Shown here: piece after piece, positions 1 through 11,939 of the stretch
How positions within the stretch are numbered: the first letter of the stretch is position 1
Layout of the letters: every line of letters begins with the position of its first letter
NCBI GenBank assembly: GCA_015680685.1
Contig: MNCI01025002.1
Coordinates: 411,108 to 475,107 of the forward strand
Reading direction: 5' to 3'
DNA from: Gnetum montanum
Taxonomy: Eukaryota > Streptophyta > Gnetopsida > Gnetales > Gnetaceae
DNA: 64,000 nt
Position numbers and translations under genes: made by a program
The notes under the pieces: generated by a model
The model's input: the letters and a program-made list of their open reading frames with translations, nothing else
What the model was told of the DNA's origin: nothing
Databases searched by the model: none

Positions 1-1047
1 TTTCTAGTTGCTTGAGTGAATTTGTGTTTTCATGGATTTCTTACCATTATGTGTCAACCAATAACAAGAAGTTAATAAGTCTTTGCATGATGTGGTTCCC
101 ACCCAAAAATCCATAAAATTCAAGAAAAAACATGATGAGAATTCAAAGCACACCTCTTAGATGAAATAACAGGCTATGAACACTAGTTATGGGACTAGAA
201 AGATATGTTACCCATGCCTGAAGGTCCCCTCTAACTAAGGCTCTTTCTCACTTCCTGCTTCTCTTTTCTTTTCTAATAAGGAATGGTATTTGATCTATGG
301 GAGCATTCTTGTGTCTCGAGGAGGTGGTCTAGTCTTCAAGTGGTGATTCAAAGTCACTGAAAGTGGTTGGTTTTGATCTAGACCAAGAATTTGACCATGA
401 TTAGGAACTCCATTTCACTTTCTCTCTCATCCATTAATGCTTTCCATCATTTACCTCACTGTCAGTTTCCATGTCTTGTTCAATGTCTTAGTTGAGGTTA
501 TACAAGGGTAAAAAGGGCATGAGCTTGCTATGGAGAGGATTTACTTGCATATCTCTTAGTTGGGTTAGTTAAGTTCCTTATCCTTAGGCATCTTTGCAAT
601 CAAATCTTTTATGCGCCCCATCGATGCATCCAACTATGCACTCCTTAAGGCATTTTTCTTCAAAAATTCATTCTCCAATTAAATTCTCCATTTTTTTGAA
701 TTTCAAAACCCTCTTCTAATGTTTTCATCATGTTCATGGCTCTTTTAGCTCTTTGTAGAGTCCAATTTTTTGTAAAAACTCATATTTTTAAAGAAATTCA
801 TTGTGAAAAACTTTTCTCCTACATCTACATTGACGAGACCCTGTATACACATTAGACCTATTGATGAGACCCTATCAACGTAAGGCAAAAACACCTATAA
901 ATAGGCATGAACAGTTAATGATTTGTCACATTTGCTTCAAAATAAGAGGGGATTTTTTGAATTTTTTAGAGCTAAGAACCTTCCAAGAGCCATAACTTTC
1001 TAACCATTTGTCTAATTTACTCAGTTTTTTGATCTTATGCTATCAGA
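1..1047 (+). mobile_element. 3' UTR and internal promoter region of Athila-like element A1
   Basis: No coding sequence is visible. The stretch matches by eye the region downstream of integrase in A2 (12040-13827), A3 (37500-38830) and A4 (55140-55900); a shared landmark is the segment 'ctcacttcc' near 250, 12900 and 38220. Near the end are TCGA/TTGATGAGAC-type motifs (about 825-880), a TATA box TATAAATA at 896-903, and a splice-donor-like AGAG|GTAACC at 1045-1054. The rest of element A1 lies left of the window. Confidence 0.6.
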
Positions 1048-1347
1048 GGTAACCTCCTTGTTGTGGGGGCCACAAATCATAAGTTTTTGACCAAAAAGTT
1101 TTCAAAAAAATTTCTAACTTCACAAATATTTAACAAAAAAATCAATATTGAAACATCAAATCATAAGAGTTAAACCTTTCCAACAAGCTTTGGTGACATT
1201 CTAAGTTAAAAACCATCAAAATAACAATAAAATAATTAATCTACCATGGTCAAAACTTAGCCTAAGTGTAACTACCCAATGAGAAAGATACTTAATTGTT
1301 ATAAGTTATGCATTGAATGCTAAACCTTGGTTATGTTTTGACCATAG
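1048..1347 (+). other. Predicted intron upstream of A1 third ORF
   Basis: The stretch starts with GTAACC just after AGAG (donor at 1049) and ends with TAG directly before ATGG (1345-1350). The same donor-acceptor pair flanks the equivalent sequence in A2 (13828-14136), where the donor is a better GTAAGA. Splicing is inferred from conservation of both ends between two diverged copies, not from transcript data. Confidence 0.4.
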
Positions 1348-3930
1348 ATGGTACCTAAAGGAAAGCATGCGCAAGAAGGAGGACCATCCCAACCAAGGGA
1401 CAAATAGCCAAGAATAAGAAGGGGCCAAGAACAACCCCATGAACAAGCAGAGACCCATGCAACGAGACCTCTTTGGAAGGAGCCTAAAGTGGAATCTTTC
1501 CTACAAATTCTTGAAGAAGTGGCCCCAACAAAATAGTCTCACCGAGATGAGGCACCCAAACCAAGACTGAACCTAGAGGTTACATTAACAGAAGCCTACC
1601 TTAGATAGATCACAAACAAGGAGGTCTAGAAATTATGCTGCAAGAGTTAAACTTCATACCTTTCTTGGAGTTCACACCTTCAGAAGATAAGACTCAACTA
1701 CAAAACTCTCCCATGTGGCCTACAATCACTTCTAGTGGGGAGTGGTACACAGAAGAGACATATCTTTTCTGGAACAATTAACAGGCCAATTCAATAATCA
1801 AAATCAAGGACATCTCAATGTCCTACTTAGTGACAGCCATTGCATAGGCCCTTGGATTACCAGAAACTAGGGCCAATCTTGTTGAAATCCTCATGTAGGT
1901 AGATCCTAGCATCAAGAAGGAATGAATGTAGTTGTGTTATGGAGTCGATCGTAAAGAGTTTGGCATGCTCACCATAGTGGAATGTGCATATTTTAAGATT
2001 GCAGCCTTTCACCTCAATCCAATCGTGAGGCCAATCAAGATCACAACCTTCTTCACTCGTGCATGTGCTGATCTAACTAGTAGATTCCTTGTTAACCTTT
2101 CATAGCTGATCTATCTTAAGATAAAAAAGTGATTTAAGCAAAATAAACGTGGAAGGAAGGCACTCCCCTTCCCATGCCTTATCCAAAAATTATGAAAGAA
2201 GGGAGGCATAACCCTCTATATAAATGATGTTGTCCAACATGCTCCTATTCACTTCATAGGTAGAAATGATGAAGGACAAGGTGCCTACTAAAATCATCTA
2301 ACAAGAGGAGCAACGACGACCATCTCCACTAGCCATCCACGAAATAATATCAAAGGCCCATGTTGATCTTGAGTGCATGCATAAGATTTGAGAGTAGCTC
2401 TTGTGAGAACAAGAGCATTGAGCAAGAATGAGTAGTGGTGATCCATTCATATATCATCTAGTGATTAGTCACTTTAACGAAGTAGCTCAAAACAATCATC
2501 TAGATGGATGGACATGGGTCAATATTCTCAGTCCAAAGAATGTAGCTACACACAAGATCGAATCCTAACTTTCAAGAGGTAATGGTATCTCTCTCAGAAT
2601 AATAGCAATTCCTAGAAATCTCTGGGAATGCTTCTACTTTTTTGGTGCATCTAGAGGAGGGCAAGGAGGTAATTGTCTTGATGATGTAGCATCATGGGCA
2701 AGAGATAGTAGTAGAGATGGTTGCTAATAGAATTACCAAAGTATTAAATGGAATTGTGGCATCTATACCAAATGTTTCTACACTCAAAGATGTGTATATG
2801 TCCATAGGAATAGTTAGTAGCAAATCTAATGAATCCTAGCATGAGGAGTTACTAGACCAACTGGTGGGAACTAGAAAACTGATTCTAAATGTCTTTGACC
2901 TTTCGGACACAATCACTATAATCTAGTCAAACCTGCTGGAAGTGAGGGGCAAGTGCATTATATTGAAGGGGTAACAGGAAATAGCCCAAGCACAAAACCA
3001 ATGCTTGGTTGTAGAGGTTGCTGAATTAAGAGCCTATCTCACCAATCATGTGTTTCTTAACCCTACATTAATAAGGGATGAAAACTTCAAGTAGCTTGGA
3101 AACAAGCTCAAAAAGGTTAAGAACAAGAAGGAGATGACTATGTTTAACTAGTCTATGGCCATCACCAAAACATACTTCATTCAGAAGGACTTGGTCTAGA
3201 TGCACCAAGAGAATTCCATTTTGACCACAAAAAACTCACCTAAGAAATGTTGATATGCAAAAGTAGCAAATGCAAGATTTCATCCTTCAATAGCAGGAGA
3301 AGCTAGCTAGAGTAAACAACAAATTAAAGAGATTGACAATAGAAAATGGAAATCTCTCTATGGAGGAAGTCTGAACCCTTTGCCAAAAATCTGTGTTAGA
3401 GATAGCTACCTGGAAAAATGAGGCTCTCAACTTTGAGAGAGTCAAAAATCACTAAACAGATTAGGTTAGTTTATAGAAAGAAATCAATGAGAAACACATC
3501 TAGATGATGAAGGCAAAAGTTAATGAGGCTATCTAGTAGCTCAAGGAAGGAGGTGACATTTGGCAACCTCTCATTGATGGGCTCAATGACTACAACAAAG
3601 CAAAGATCTACATGAAAGAACTGTAGATCAAGGAGATGATAAAGTACATAGAGCTTGCCAATCTCCATTATGCAAATCTAGTGATGCTGACTATTGGGAG
3701 GCTACGGTGCAATTTGGAGAAACAACTAGCAAGTTTGTACTTAGTGTATGAAGAAGAGTTCAAGCATCATAAAGACATCAAGTAGAAGCTTAAGATTGAC
3801 AACGTCGAATTTGAGGTTCTTAAGGTAAAGTTCACTAATCAATGATCAATTACTAAGAACTTGACCAATACGATGAATGACTACTAAGAGCTACAGAATG
3901 TAGTTAAGACATTTGATGTTGAACACAAAC
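1348..3930 (+). pseudogene. Third ORF of Athila-like element A1 (plant transposon-protein type, C-terminal coiled coil), decayed
   Basis: This is a long reading frame broken by many TAG, TGA and TAA codons, co-linear with 14137-16740 in A2. It begins at the ATG after the predicted acceptor. The middle part (about 1650-2250) contains the same Trp-Pro..Ser-Gly-Glu-Trp-Tyr stretch and the block leading to Lys-Lys-His/Phe-Lys seen in A2. This resembles the 'putative plant transposon protein' domain found downstream of pol in Athila-type elements. The last third (about 3240-3920) is rich in Lys, Glu, Gln and Leu and reads as a coiled coil. Its position after pol is that of the env-like ORF of Athila. 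Function is unknown; I see no signal peptide or membrane segment. Confidence 0.5.
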
Positions 3931-3939
3931 TTTTTGTTG

Positions 3940-4644
3940 CCTAGTTTTTTCACTTAAAAATTAGAACATTCTCTAAGTTCCCACAGTAAGAGTCAAAGAG
4001 TGTATGGATCTTTACTCAAGTACTGTTGTACCTGAGCATTAAAATATGTGCAGCAATAAAGACAAGCTTTCTAATAAACGTTGCAGCACTTTGAAATAGA
4101 TTAATTATTTCTTTTATGCATTTACTATTTTGAGCAATTTCCTTAAATGATTTAAGTAATTAAAGTAGTTAAATTAAGCTAATTTAAGTTAAATTAACGT
4201 AGATTAAGATACATTAAATAGTGATTAATTAAGCACATAAGTACAACCACTTGGGGCACATGCTTAGCACTTGGTAATCCCAGTAATGCTTTACATTTTG
4301 TAACCTAGTAGCATTAAACATGTTTAGGAGAGTGGGAATGAATGCTTATGTTAGGATTAGTTAAGTGTTAGCTAGTTCGATTAAACTAGAAATTAAATAT
4401 CTTTATTCATTATTCTTTATTTTAGGCAACTTAAAACATAAAATGTGAAAATGATAAAAATCATATGCCTCAGTTGCACTTAACCATACCTTTTCATTTC
4501 ACAAGTGTAATTAGGAAGACGATGATTGCAATAGTTAGAGACTAGTGTGCTTAGAAGGCTATAAGTCCACAAAATTTGATTGGATTGCACATGAATGCTT
4601 AGTGATTCATATGGTTGAGCATAGGGTCTACTCACCATTCATCA
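3940..4644 (+). repeat. Partial LTR of family A (lacks U3), A1
   Basis: The sequence is co-linear with the R-U5 part of the A2 LTR (about 5100-5817), the A3 LTR (39620-40315) and the A4 LTR (50665-51374). It includes the AATAAAGA polyadenylation-like segment (about 4053), the 'ttaggatta' block, and the end ...CATTCATCA at 4644. The left boundary abuts the coiled-coil ORF at about 3935 with no U3 or TATA, so a deletion joined ORF3 to the middle of the LTR. Confidence 0.7.
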
Positions 4645-4772
4645 AATGTTCATGAGCTCTTTTACTAAAATGAATGATATTCTTTCCTAGTAGCTAGATT
4701 AATGTTCTTGTATTGTAATAAGTTACTAGATTCTATTTTAGGCTAATTGGGGTGCTTTTGACTCAGCACTAT

Positions 4773-4850
4773 TGATGAGTGGTGAATAACCCTTATGCTC
4801 AACCATACGAATGATAAGCATTCATGCACGATCTGATCAAATTCTATAGA
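4773..4850 (-). repeat. Inverted fragment of the family A LTR 3' end
   Basis: Read on the minus strand this matches the last ~80 bases of the A1 LTR (about 4560-4644). The plus strand begins TGATGAGTGGTGA and passes through 'atgctcaaccata', the reverse complement of the 'tatggttgagcat' block. With 4560-4644 it forms an imperfect inverted repeat around a ~128-base spacer. It stops exactly where the A2 5' LTR begins. Confidence 0.65.
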
Positions 4851-5817
4851 TGATGAGTCATAGTTTAGTTGGCTGTATTGATGAGGCCTCGTTAACGCGA
4901 CCTTGTCAACTAGGCCTCATTAACGTAGCCTCATCAACAAGGCCTAGTCGATGCATCGTATTATGCATCGATGTAGCCTCATTGACTGGGCCTCCTCAAG
5001 GACCCATCAACATAGGATTTATTTTCAGTTATAAATACACACCTACCAATTGCATTTATGGAAATAGAGATTTTAGTTGCAACGAAGCTCTTGCAGTTTT
5101 TCCATTTGAAAGTTAGAATTTTTCTCCTAAGTGCCCGCAGTAGGAGTCATTAAGTGAATGGATCTTTATTTGAGCATTATTGTACTTGAGCACAATAGTG
5201 TGCATGACAATAAAGATGAGCTTTCTAATAAACTTTGCAGCACTTTGGATACATTAACACTTTTTTATGCATTTAATGTTTTCAATCATTTATTTAATGC
5301 TTCTAATTATTTATTAAATTTTTTTAAGTTAATAAAGCAATTAAGTAAGAAATATTACACACATAAGTACAACCACTTCGAGTGTAACACGTATTCACTT
5401 GATAATCCCAACAATGTTGTTGCTTGCTACGCCCAGTAGCGTAGCACTTGGTCACCCAGCAGTGGATACGTGGGTTCAAGATGTGTACAGAAAGTGGGAC
5501 TAAATGCTTATGTTAGGATTAATTAGACATTAGTTAATTAGTTAAATTAAATTAGTTACTCCAACTACTTTATTTCTCTTGAAACACCAAAACCATGAAA
5601 ATACAAAATGATAAAAATTAGAAGCCTCAATTACACTTAACCATACCATTGTACATCACAAGTGTAATTGGAAAGACAATGATTGACCTTAAGGCAAGAT
5701 TCACTTCCTAGAAGACTAGTGTACTAGAAACGATAAAGTCCATGAAATTTTACTGGATCGCACATAAACGTTTTGTGATTCATATGGTTGGGTGTAGGGG
5801 TACCTCGTTGCTCATCA
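4851..5817 (+). repeat. 5' LTR of Athila-like element A2
   Basis: This 967-bp LTR has inverted ends TGATGAG...CTCATCA. U3 (4865-5020) carries several copies of a roughly 20-28 bp motif around GAGGCCTCNTTAAC. A TATA box TATAAATA follows at about 5031, then R with a polyadenylation-like AATAAAGA (about 5210) and U5. After 5817 a damaged primer-binding site remains ('tcattgcc...aaggac'); the better-preserved A4 version (51379) reads TGGCACCACTGCTGGGGAC. The 3' LTR partner of this element is missing. Confidence 0.75.
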
Positions 5818-5977
5818 TTATGTCATTGCCAAGGACATTATTTGTTCAAATGTGCACTATTTAGGTTTAAGTGAATATCATTGATATAGTTGTATGAACC
5901 TCAAGGTCAATATCATTCCCGCTATACATAGAATTATAAAAGCATACTAATAATTTTATTTTGTTTTGTTTTGCAAA

Positions 5978-7720
5978 ATGTCTTCTTCTTCTTACAAGAA
6001 CGAAGATGTTAAATCATCAATCCCACAAGAGTGCAAAATGGTACATACTCATTTAGATGAGTATGTACCATACTTCATCTTTATCTTACATCAGGATGAA
6101 CAGTTGCAATGGTGTGATATGGAGGGCAACATCATCTTGCCCCCTAATCGATTTATGCCCGAGATGCTATTTCAAACCCTTAAAAAGTTTGGCATTACAA
6201 ATCTTCACGAAGAGTACATTGTGAATCATTATGATACTAGGAACTACTGTTCTACTAAAACACAACATAAGCGAGATCAACATTAGGAGAAACTCCATGA
6301 GGATACAAAAGGGAAACATTCTACTAATCCCTTGTTCCTACTAGATTAAGATGACAATGAGGATCCTCCCTTTGAAGGTTCTCAACATGAAGATTCTCCA
6401 CCCCCTATTACTGATGACAAGGATGTGAACTTGAACCTACGATCCACTATTTATAAACTAGGTTAGCAAAAAGTGACAGCCAAGGTAGGGACTTGGGCAA
6501 GCATCACAACAGTAAGGAATCTAAGGATGATGGTTGTAATAAATGAAAAAGTGGTGGCAAACACTACGGTGGTGGTGGTGGTTCACCTTTCTCTTCATCC
6601 TCTTCATCTAATTAAGCCATCATCAAAATAATCATGATGAAGGTGATCAACAAGACAATAATGACTATGAAGGCCACTGAGACCAAAGGGGTGACTAAAA
6701 CTATCATCAGCGTCATCGACCTAATGATGATTATGAACCTTTATTGGCAACTTGAGGTATGCTCAACATTGTAGAGACAACTAAAATTCTAACCAAGCGT
6801 ATGAAAGATAGTCGAATCAAACACTTAGACATGAATAATATCCCAAGATTTGAGGGGAGATACAATTCTGATCCACAAATCCATCTACAAGATTTCCATG
6901 AAACCTATGCCTTACAAAACATAGAAAATGAATGGTAGAAACTTAAGCTTTTTCCAAGGACACTCATCAAGGAAGCTGAAAGCTAGTACTAGTCCTTGGA
7001 GCTAGAATCCATTCACCAATGGAGTACCATGATAGAGATATTTAATGACAAATATCAAATGTACTCTAGAGTGTCAAATCTAAGGCAAATCCAAGGCTAG
7101 AAATAGGGAACACATGAACCCTTGGATGCCACCATGGGTAGATACTATTGACTCTTACATCAATGCCTTGGCCATGGTTATTCTTAGAGGGAACAACTTC
7201 ATCACATCATAGATGGGCTCAAAGCAAAAACTAGAAGAACTCTTGGGATGTATGCCCAAGGAAAATTGTCTAAACTGAGAACTCATTAGATCTAAAGGCT
7301 AATTGAATAAGTAGCAAAAGAAGAAGATGATCTAAGAAAAAAGGAAAGTGCAAAAGAGTATAATAGGTACCTTCCATCAAGAAATGAGAGGTCCAGTTCT
7401 GTGACAAGGAGGAGTCACCACTTAATGAAGTGGTATACAGAAAAACCTTACCCATCCAAAAATCTATTTTTGATATTTTGGCAAAGGTTGATAAATTATG
7501 GGACTCTTTGGATAAAAAATTTCAAATTGCTATGAAGATTGCCAAAGAATCCAAAGAGCAAAATAGTAATCATAACTATAGAAGGTGAAAAGAAACTAAA
7601 CATGGCTACCAAAGGGGTAAGTAAAAAACTACAGTAGTAGAGGAAGTTGTGGAAATTGACTTTGATGATGAAACTAATTGTGAAATTTTTCGTGTCACAC
7701 TTACAAGAGTCTAGGATGTA
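5978..7720 (+). pseudogene. gag of A2, decayed
   Basis: Gag forms the particle that packages element RNA. The frame starts at ATG 5978 with a Ser-rich MSSSS and is open to about 6285. It then continues with stops through a core reading 'NNIPRFEGRYNSDPQ' (about 6837), 'ESWY' (6980) and 'LEIFNDKY' equivalents, the retrotransposon_gag region. The equivalent C-terminus in A3 and A4 holds a Cys-X2-Cys-X3-His-X3-Cys knuckle followed by Pro-Lys-Gly-Cys. In A2 that segment (about 7675-7700) is more damaged. Sibling copies start at 51538 (A4) and are split by B1 in A3. Confidence 0.65.
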
Positions 7721-8352
7721 TGTCTTGAATCCTCAACTAGCACGTAGCTAGACACCTAGATGATTGTCTTATCCTCAAGGCAATCCAAGGTAGTTCCACC
7801 AGCAACAATAAGCTTACTACCCAAGTGGAACTCCTCCACAACCTTATGAGTAATACCAATAGTGGTACCAATCACAATAATGGAAAATGCCACCACTAAG
7901 GTAGCAATACCCTTATAGGTAACCAAATCCATACATGTATTATATTCAACAACATGTTTCTCTAAGAAGTTCTACAAGTCATACCTCATTTCAACATCAC
8001 TATTACCCTTCAAAGTATCACTGAACACATTCACCATCTACTCAAGGAAAAAATCCATATCCATACCACTCTTTGCATTCATCTATACTCTACCTTCAAT
8101 CTAGTTACCTCTTACTCCATCCATGCAGGGTAAGATTCATCCATAGCCACAACCACAAAATGCTACAAGGGCTATACATTCATAATAGGCTTTCCAGCCG
8201 AGTGGTTTGGATAATTGATCCAGAAAAAGACCTTTCTTCTGACCAAGTAGTCCTCTCCAACTTTCATAATCTAGTCTAACTAACTGTCCTACATCCCCAA
8301 TACCCTCATCCTATGCATCAAACACCTTCGAATGCCCTTGAAACCAAATGTT

Positions 8353-8900
8353 GTCATGGATTCACACTGTGATGTTAACTCATGTTGTTTTCAATTGGAT
8401 CAAGGCTAGCAATCTTTTCACAAAATGATCTAATCTAGGAATTCCACTCATTTATCTACAAATCATTGAACATGATCCATGCAAGGCTCTTCCTGACTCT
8501 AGTTCTGGAGTTAATCTCATCTCCCATAACATGTACAAGGCTTGGAACCTACCGCTTATTAAGAAGAGAAAAATCCATCTAGAATTGGCAAATCAATCAA
8601 TTATTATCCCTATGGGATTAGTAGAGGAATTATGACCACAATTTTTGGGTGGTCCTATCCTACGAATTTTTTGGTGATTAAGGTTGAAAACTACAAAAGT
8701 GACTTCCCCATCATTATGGGAAGGGCTTGGTTAAGCACGGTCGATGCACGTATGGGCATATAAGATCTATCTCTAGAAATATCCAAAGAAAATGAATTAG
8801 ACAAGATAGAGAAGAAGCATATTCCATGCATCATGTATAGTGATAATGGGGGCAATTGCATGCAAAAGATTTTATCAATCAAAAGCACATACATTAAGGT
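8353..8900 (+). pseudogene. Aspartic protease domain of A2, decayed
   Basis: The translated segment includes 'DSSSGVNLIS' (about 8495-8525), the retroviral-type Asp-(Ser/Thr)-Gly active-site region in the Asp-Leu-Gly-Ser style of Athila elements, here with Ser in place of Gly. A block like 'FPIIMGRAWL' follows (about 8707-8735), corresponding to the ILGRP(W)L flap-distal region. The same order is cleaner in A3 at 33825-34300. Stops and frameshifts make it non-functional. Confidence 0.55.
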
Positions 8901-9179
8901 ATGTAATCAGTGTGCACAAGAAATCATTATTCAAAGGTGTTTGTACATAGTATCCACAAAATAGGAGGGCACCCAGTGGTTGATAGCTGACTCAAATAAC
9001 AACACATTATGCATGGAACTAACTGAGAGCCTAACATGTGCTTATGCTGAAGCATGAACAAAATTGAACAAGTTCATTTCCAACTCTCTAACGAAGATGA
9101 TAATGCCTGTTGGCAAGAGTTGGAAATCCCTGATAACTTCAAGCAAGAGCCCCCAAAGTAAAAAACTTTACTAACTAGC

Positions 9180-10070
9180 ATGGAATATGCATTTTTAAAC
9201 AATGGTAAATTGGTCATAATTAATGTCAAACTTGCTCCTAAACAAAAAGAAAACCTATTAAATGTAGTTAACAAATTGCCAACAGCCTTTGCTTGGTCAT
9301 ATCCTGAGCTAACAGGAATCGATCCAAGGATATGCCAGCATCGTATTTACACTAACCCAACCATGAAGCCTAGAAGTTAGCCACAAAGGTGACTAGATCC
9401 CAAATTGAAGCAGATCGTCAAAGAGGAAATTAAATAACTCCTCAAGGCAAGCTTCATCTATCCAATTGTAGATAGTGAGTGGGTTAGCCCCCTCATAATT
9501 GTGCCAAACAAAGGTGGCAAATGGTAGGTCTGCATCGACTTCAAGCTATTGAATATGGTAACATTTAAAGATCATTTTCCTTTGCCATTTGTGGATCAAG
9601 TATTGGACATCATATCTGGGCATTGTTATTATAGCTTCTTGGATGGTTATAGTGGCTATAACCAAATTCAAATTGCACTAGAAGGTTAGGCTAAGACAAT
9701 ATTCACAAGTCCCTAAGGGACTTTTGCATATTATAAGATGCCATTTGGTCTATGCAATTCCCCCATAACATTTCAATGCTTGGTCCTTAGTATTTTTCAA
9801 CAGTAAATTGGTAGTAGTGTAGAAGACTTCATGGATGACTTTTTCACATATGGAACTACATTTGAGCAAGCTTTAGACTACCCTAAGCAAGTATTGAAGA
9901 GATGTGTTTAAACAAACTTACAGCTCAACTGGCAAAAGAGCCATCTCATGGTCCAAGAAGGCATTATGCTAGGGCACTATATTTCACAAAAAGGTATTGA
10001 GGTAGACCTAGAAAAGATAAGGGTCATCCAAGGAATAACATGCCAACCAAAGACCATTAAAGATGTTTAG
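9180..10070 (+). pseudogene. Reverse transcriptase domain of A2, decayed
   Basis: The reading starts with the 'FAWSYPELTGIDP' hallmark (9289-9325) that opens plant gypsy RT. Next come the KWV/WVSPLIIVP fingers region (about 9480-9510), 'DGYSGYNQIQI' (about 9640-9675), 'PFGLCN' (9740-9757) and the catalytic FMDDF (about 9829-9843), intact in this copy. Stops such as that at 9378 interrupt it. The RT copies RNA into DNA in the cytoplasmic particle. The active site is better here than in A3. Confidence 0.7.
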
Positions 10071-10179
10071 TCATTCCTTAGATACACTAGCTACTATTGG
10101 CGATTTATAAAGAATTTCTCTAAGATCACAAAGCTGTTGGTAGAGCTTACAAAGAATTTCATCTAGACCAAGGAATGTG

Positions 10180-10620
10180 AACACGCATTCCAATAGTTAA
10201 AAGAGAAACTTGTAGAAACACCAATCCTATGAGCACCAGACTAGTCTAGATCCTTCCACATCATGATAGATGCATCTAACTATGTGTTGGGAGCAATGCT
10301 CATGTAGATGGATGATAAGAAATGCTCATACTACATACACTGTGTAAGCCAAAGCATTGTGGGAGCATAGTTAAATTACACCACCATGGAAAAGGAACTA
10401 ATGGCAATGGTGTATGCTCTGGAAAATTTCAAGCATTATGTGCTTAGCTACAAAGTATTTGTGCACATGGATCACAGTGTAATCTGCTTCCTCATGAACA
10501 AGCCAATGATGAGCCCTTGTGTCATACCATAGCTTGTGATCTTACAAGAATTTGACCTCATGATGGTAGATTGAAAAGGAATTAAGAATGTGGTTGCTAA
10601 CCAACTCTCTCACTAAAGAT
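10180..10620 (+). pseudogene. RNase H domain of A2, decayed
   Basis: The frame shows 'FHIMIDASNY' (about 10257-10287), with the first catalytic Asp in the usual place. It is followed by 'TMEKELMAMVYAL' (about 10383-10420, the catalytic Glu region) and 'FVHMDHS' (about 10459-10480, the Asp-His-Ser motif). This is the ordinary single gypsy RNase H, with no second RNase H after it. Several TAG stops replace Trp or Gln codons. Confidence 0.65.
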
Positions 10621-10757
10621 GGGATAATAACGAGGAGGAGAGCCTACTTTCTAATCAGTTTCCAAACAAACTCCTCTTTATAGGAGCAATAAATGAACAA
10701 ACACCCACAAAAACAACATGGTATAATGGCATTCTCACCTATCTTCTCACTAAAGAG

Positions 10758-11939
10758 ATGTCACAAGATTTGGATTTCAGAAAGAAGCAAAAATTTCTTC
10801 ATTGGGTCAAATACTTCATGAAAATTAATGGACACCTCTACAAGGTGTGTGCAGATGGCCTAATTCATTGGTTTGTCCCTGACAAAGATCAACTACACAT
10901 TCTCCAAGATGCTCACAAAGGACCTTGCAAAGGCCACTATGCAAGGAGACATATGATGATAAAAATCCTAATGGTAGGATACTATTGGCCTATAATCTTT
11001 AGGGAAGCCCACCAATTTGTCAAATCTTCTAAATAGTATCAATGAGATGGGGGGATGACCACTCGCATGGAAGGTCCTCAATAGTGGATTCAACCACTGG
11101 AACCTTTTGACATATGGGGTGTTAACTTTATGGGTCCCATCACACCCATGTCCAACAGGAAGGCATATATTATTGTAGCAGTCGACTACTGCACAAAATG
11201 GGTAGAAGCAATAGTTGTTACTGATTGTACATCATCCACTACTACTATATTTATATAATAAAATATTGTCAATAGGTTTGGGATGCCACATTCACTAATT
11301 TCTAATGATGAAACTCATTTCACAAGTGCCACTTTTAGAAATTTAATGCAACACTTGGGGGTTGAACATAAATTAACAACACCTTATCACACCCAAGCCA
11401 ATGATCAAGTAGAGGTAACCAAATGGGAGATCACAAAAATACTAACATGAACTATTCGCAAATATAGGAAAGATTGGAGTACAAAACTTAACGATGTCCT
11501 CTAGGCTTATCATTCAACATGGAAACTTCCTATTGGCTATTCTCCTTATGAGTTAGTGTACGGAAAACTTTCAATGCTCTTGATTCAATCCAAGCTTCGT
11601 ACACTCTCAACAGCTTGTCATCTAAATCTTAACCTAAGTCTAGCACAAAAAGAAAGATTGATTAACCTAAACATGCTAGATGAAAGTCAATTAGTGGCCT
11701 TATCTTTGAATCAGGTGCACAAGGCATTCAACAAGCAATGTCATGACCTAAGAATACAAAAGGTAAAACTTCAACCAGGAGATAAGGTTCTCTATTGGAA
11801 CCCCACACATGTACCCCCAAAAGGAAAATTTCAAACAATGTGGAAGGGACCTTATATAATTGATCAAACCGTTTCCTCTAGGACCATGATAATTTACAAA
11901 CTTAAAAGCCCAAATAAAAAGCAGTTGGTCAATATTTAA
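10758..11939 (+). pseudogene. Integrase of A2, decayed
   Basis: An N-terminal zinc-binding part (LHILQDAHKG..GHYA, YYWP) is open from 10758 to 11036. The core follows with 'WGVNFMGP' (about 11114; the first catalytic Asp is Asn here), a damaged second Asp region 'ISNDETHF' (about 11299) and 'NDQVEVTK' with the Glu retained (about 11401). The C-terminus (11556-11939) is open for 127 codons and ends with the GPY/F-type 'MWKGPYII' (about 11840). Integrase joins element DNA to the chromosome. Loss of the first Asp and multiple stops make it inactive. Confidence 0.7.

Noticed and set aside
4850-5439. Two short plus-strand ORFs in the A2 LTR
   Set aside because: They lie in U3 and R of an LTR and reflect the GAGGCCTC repeats, not a coding gene.
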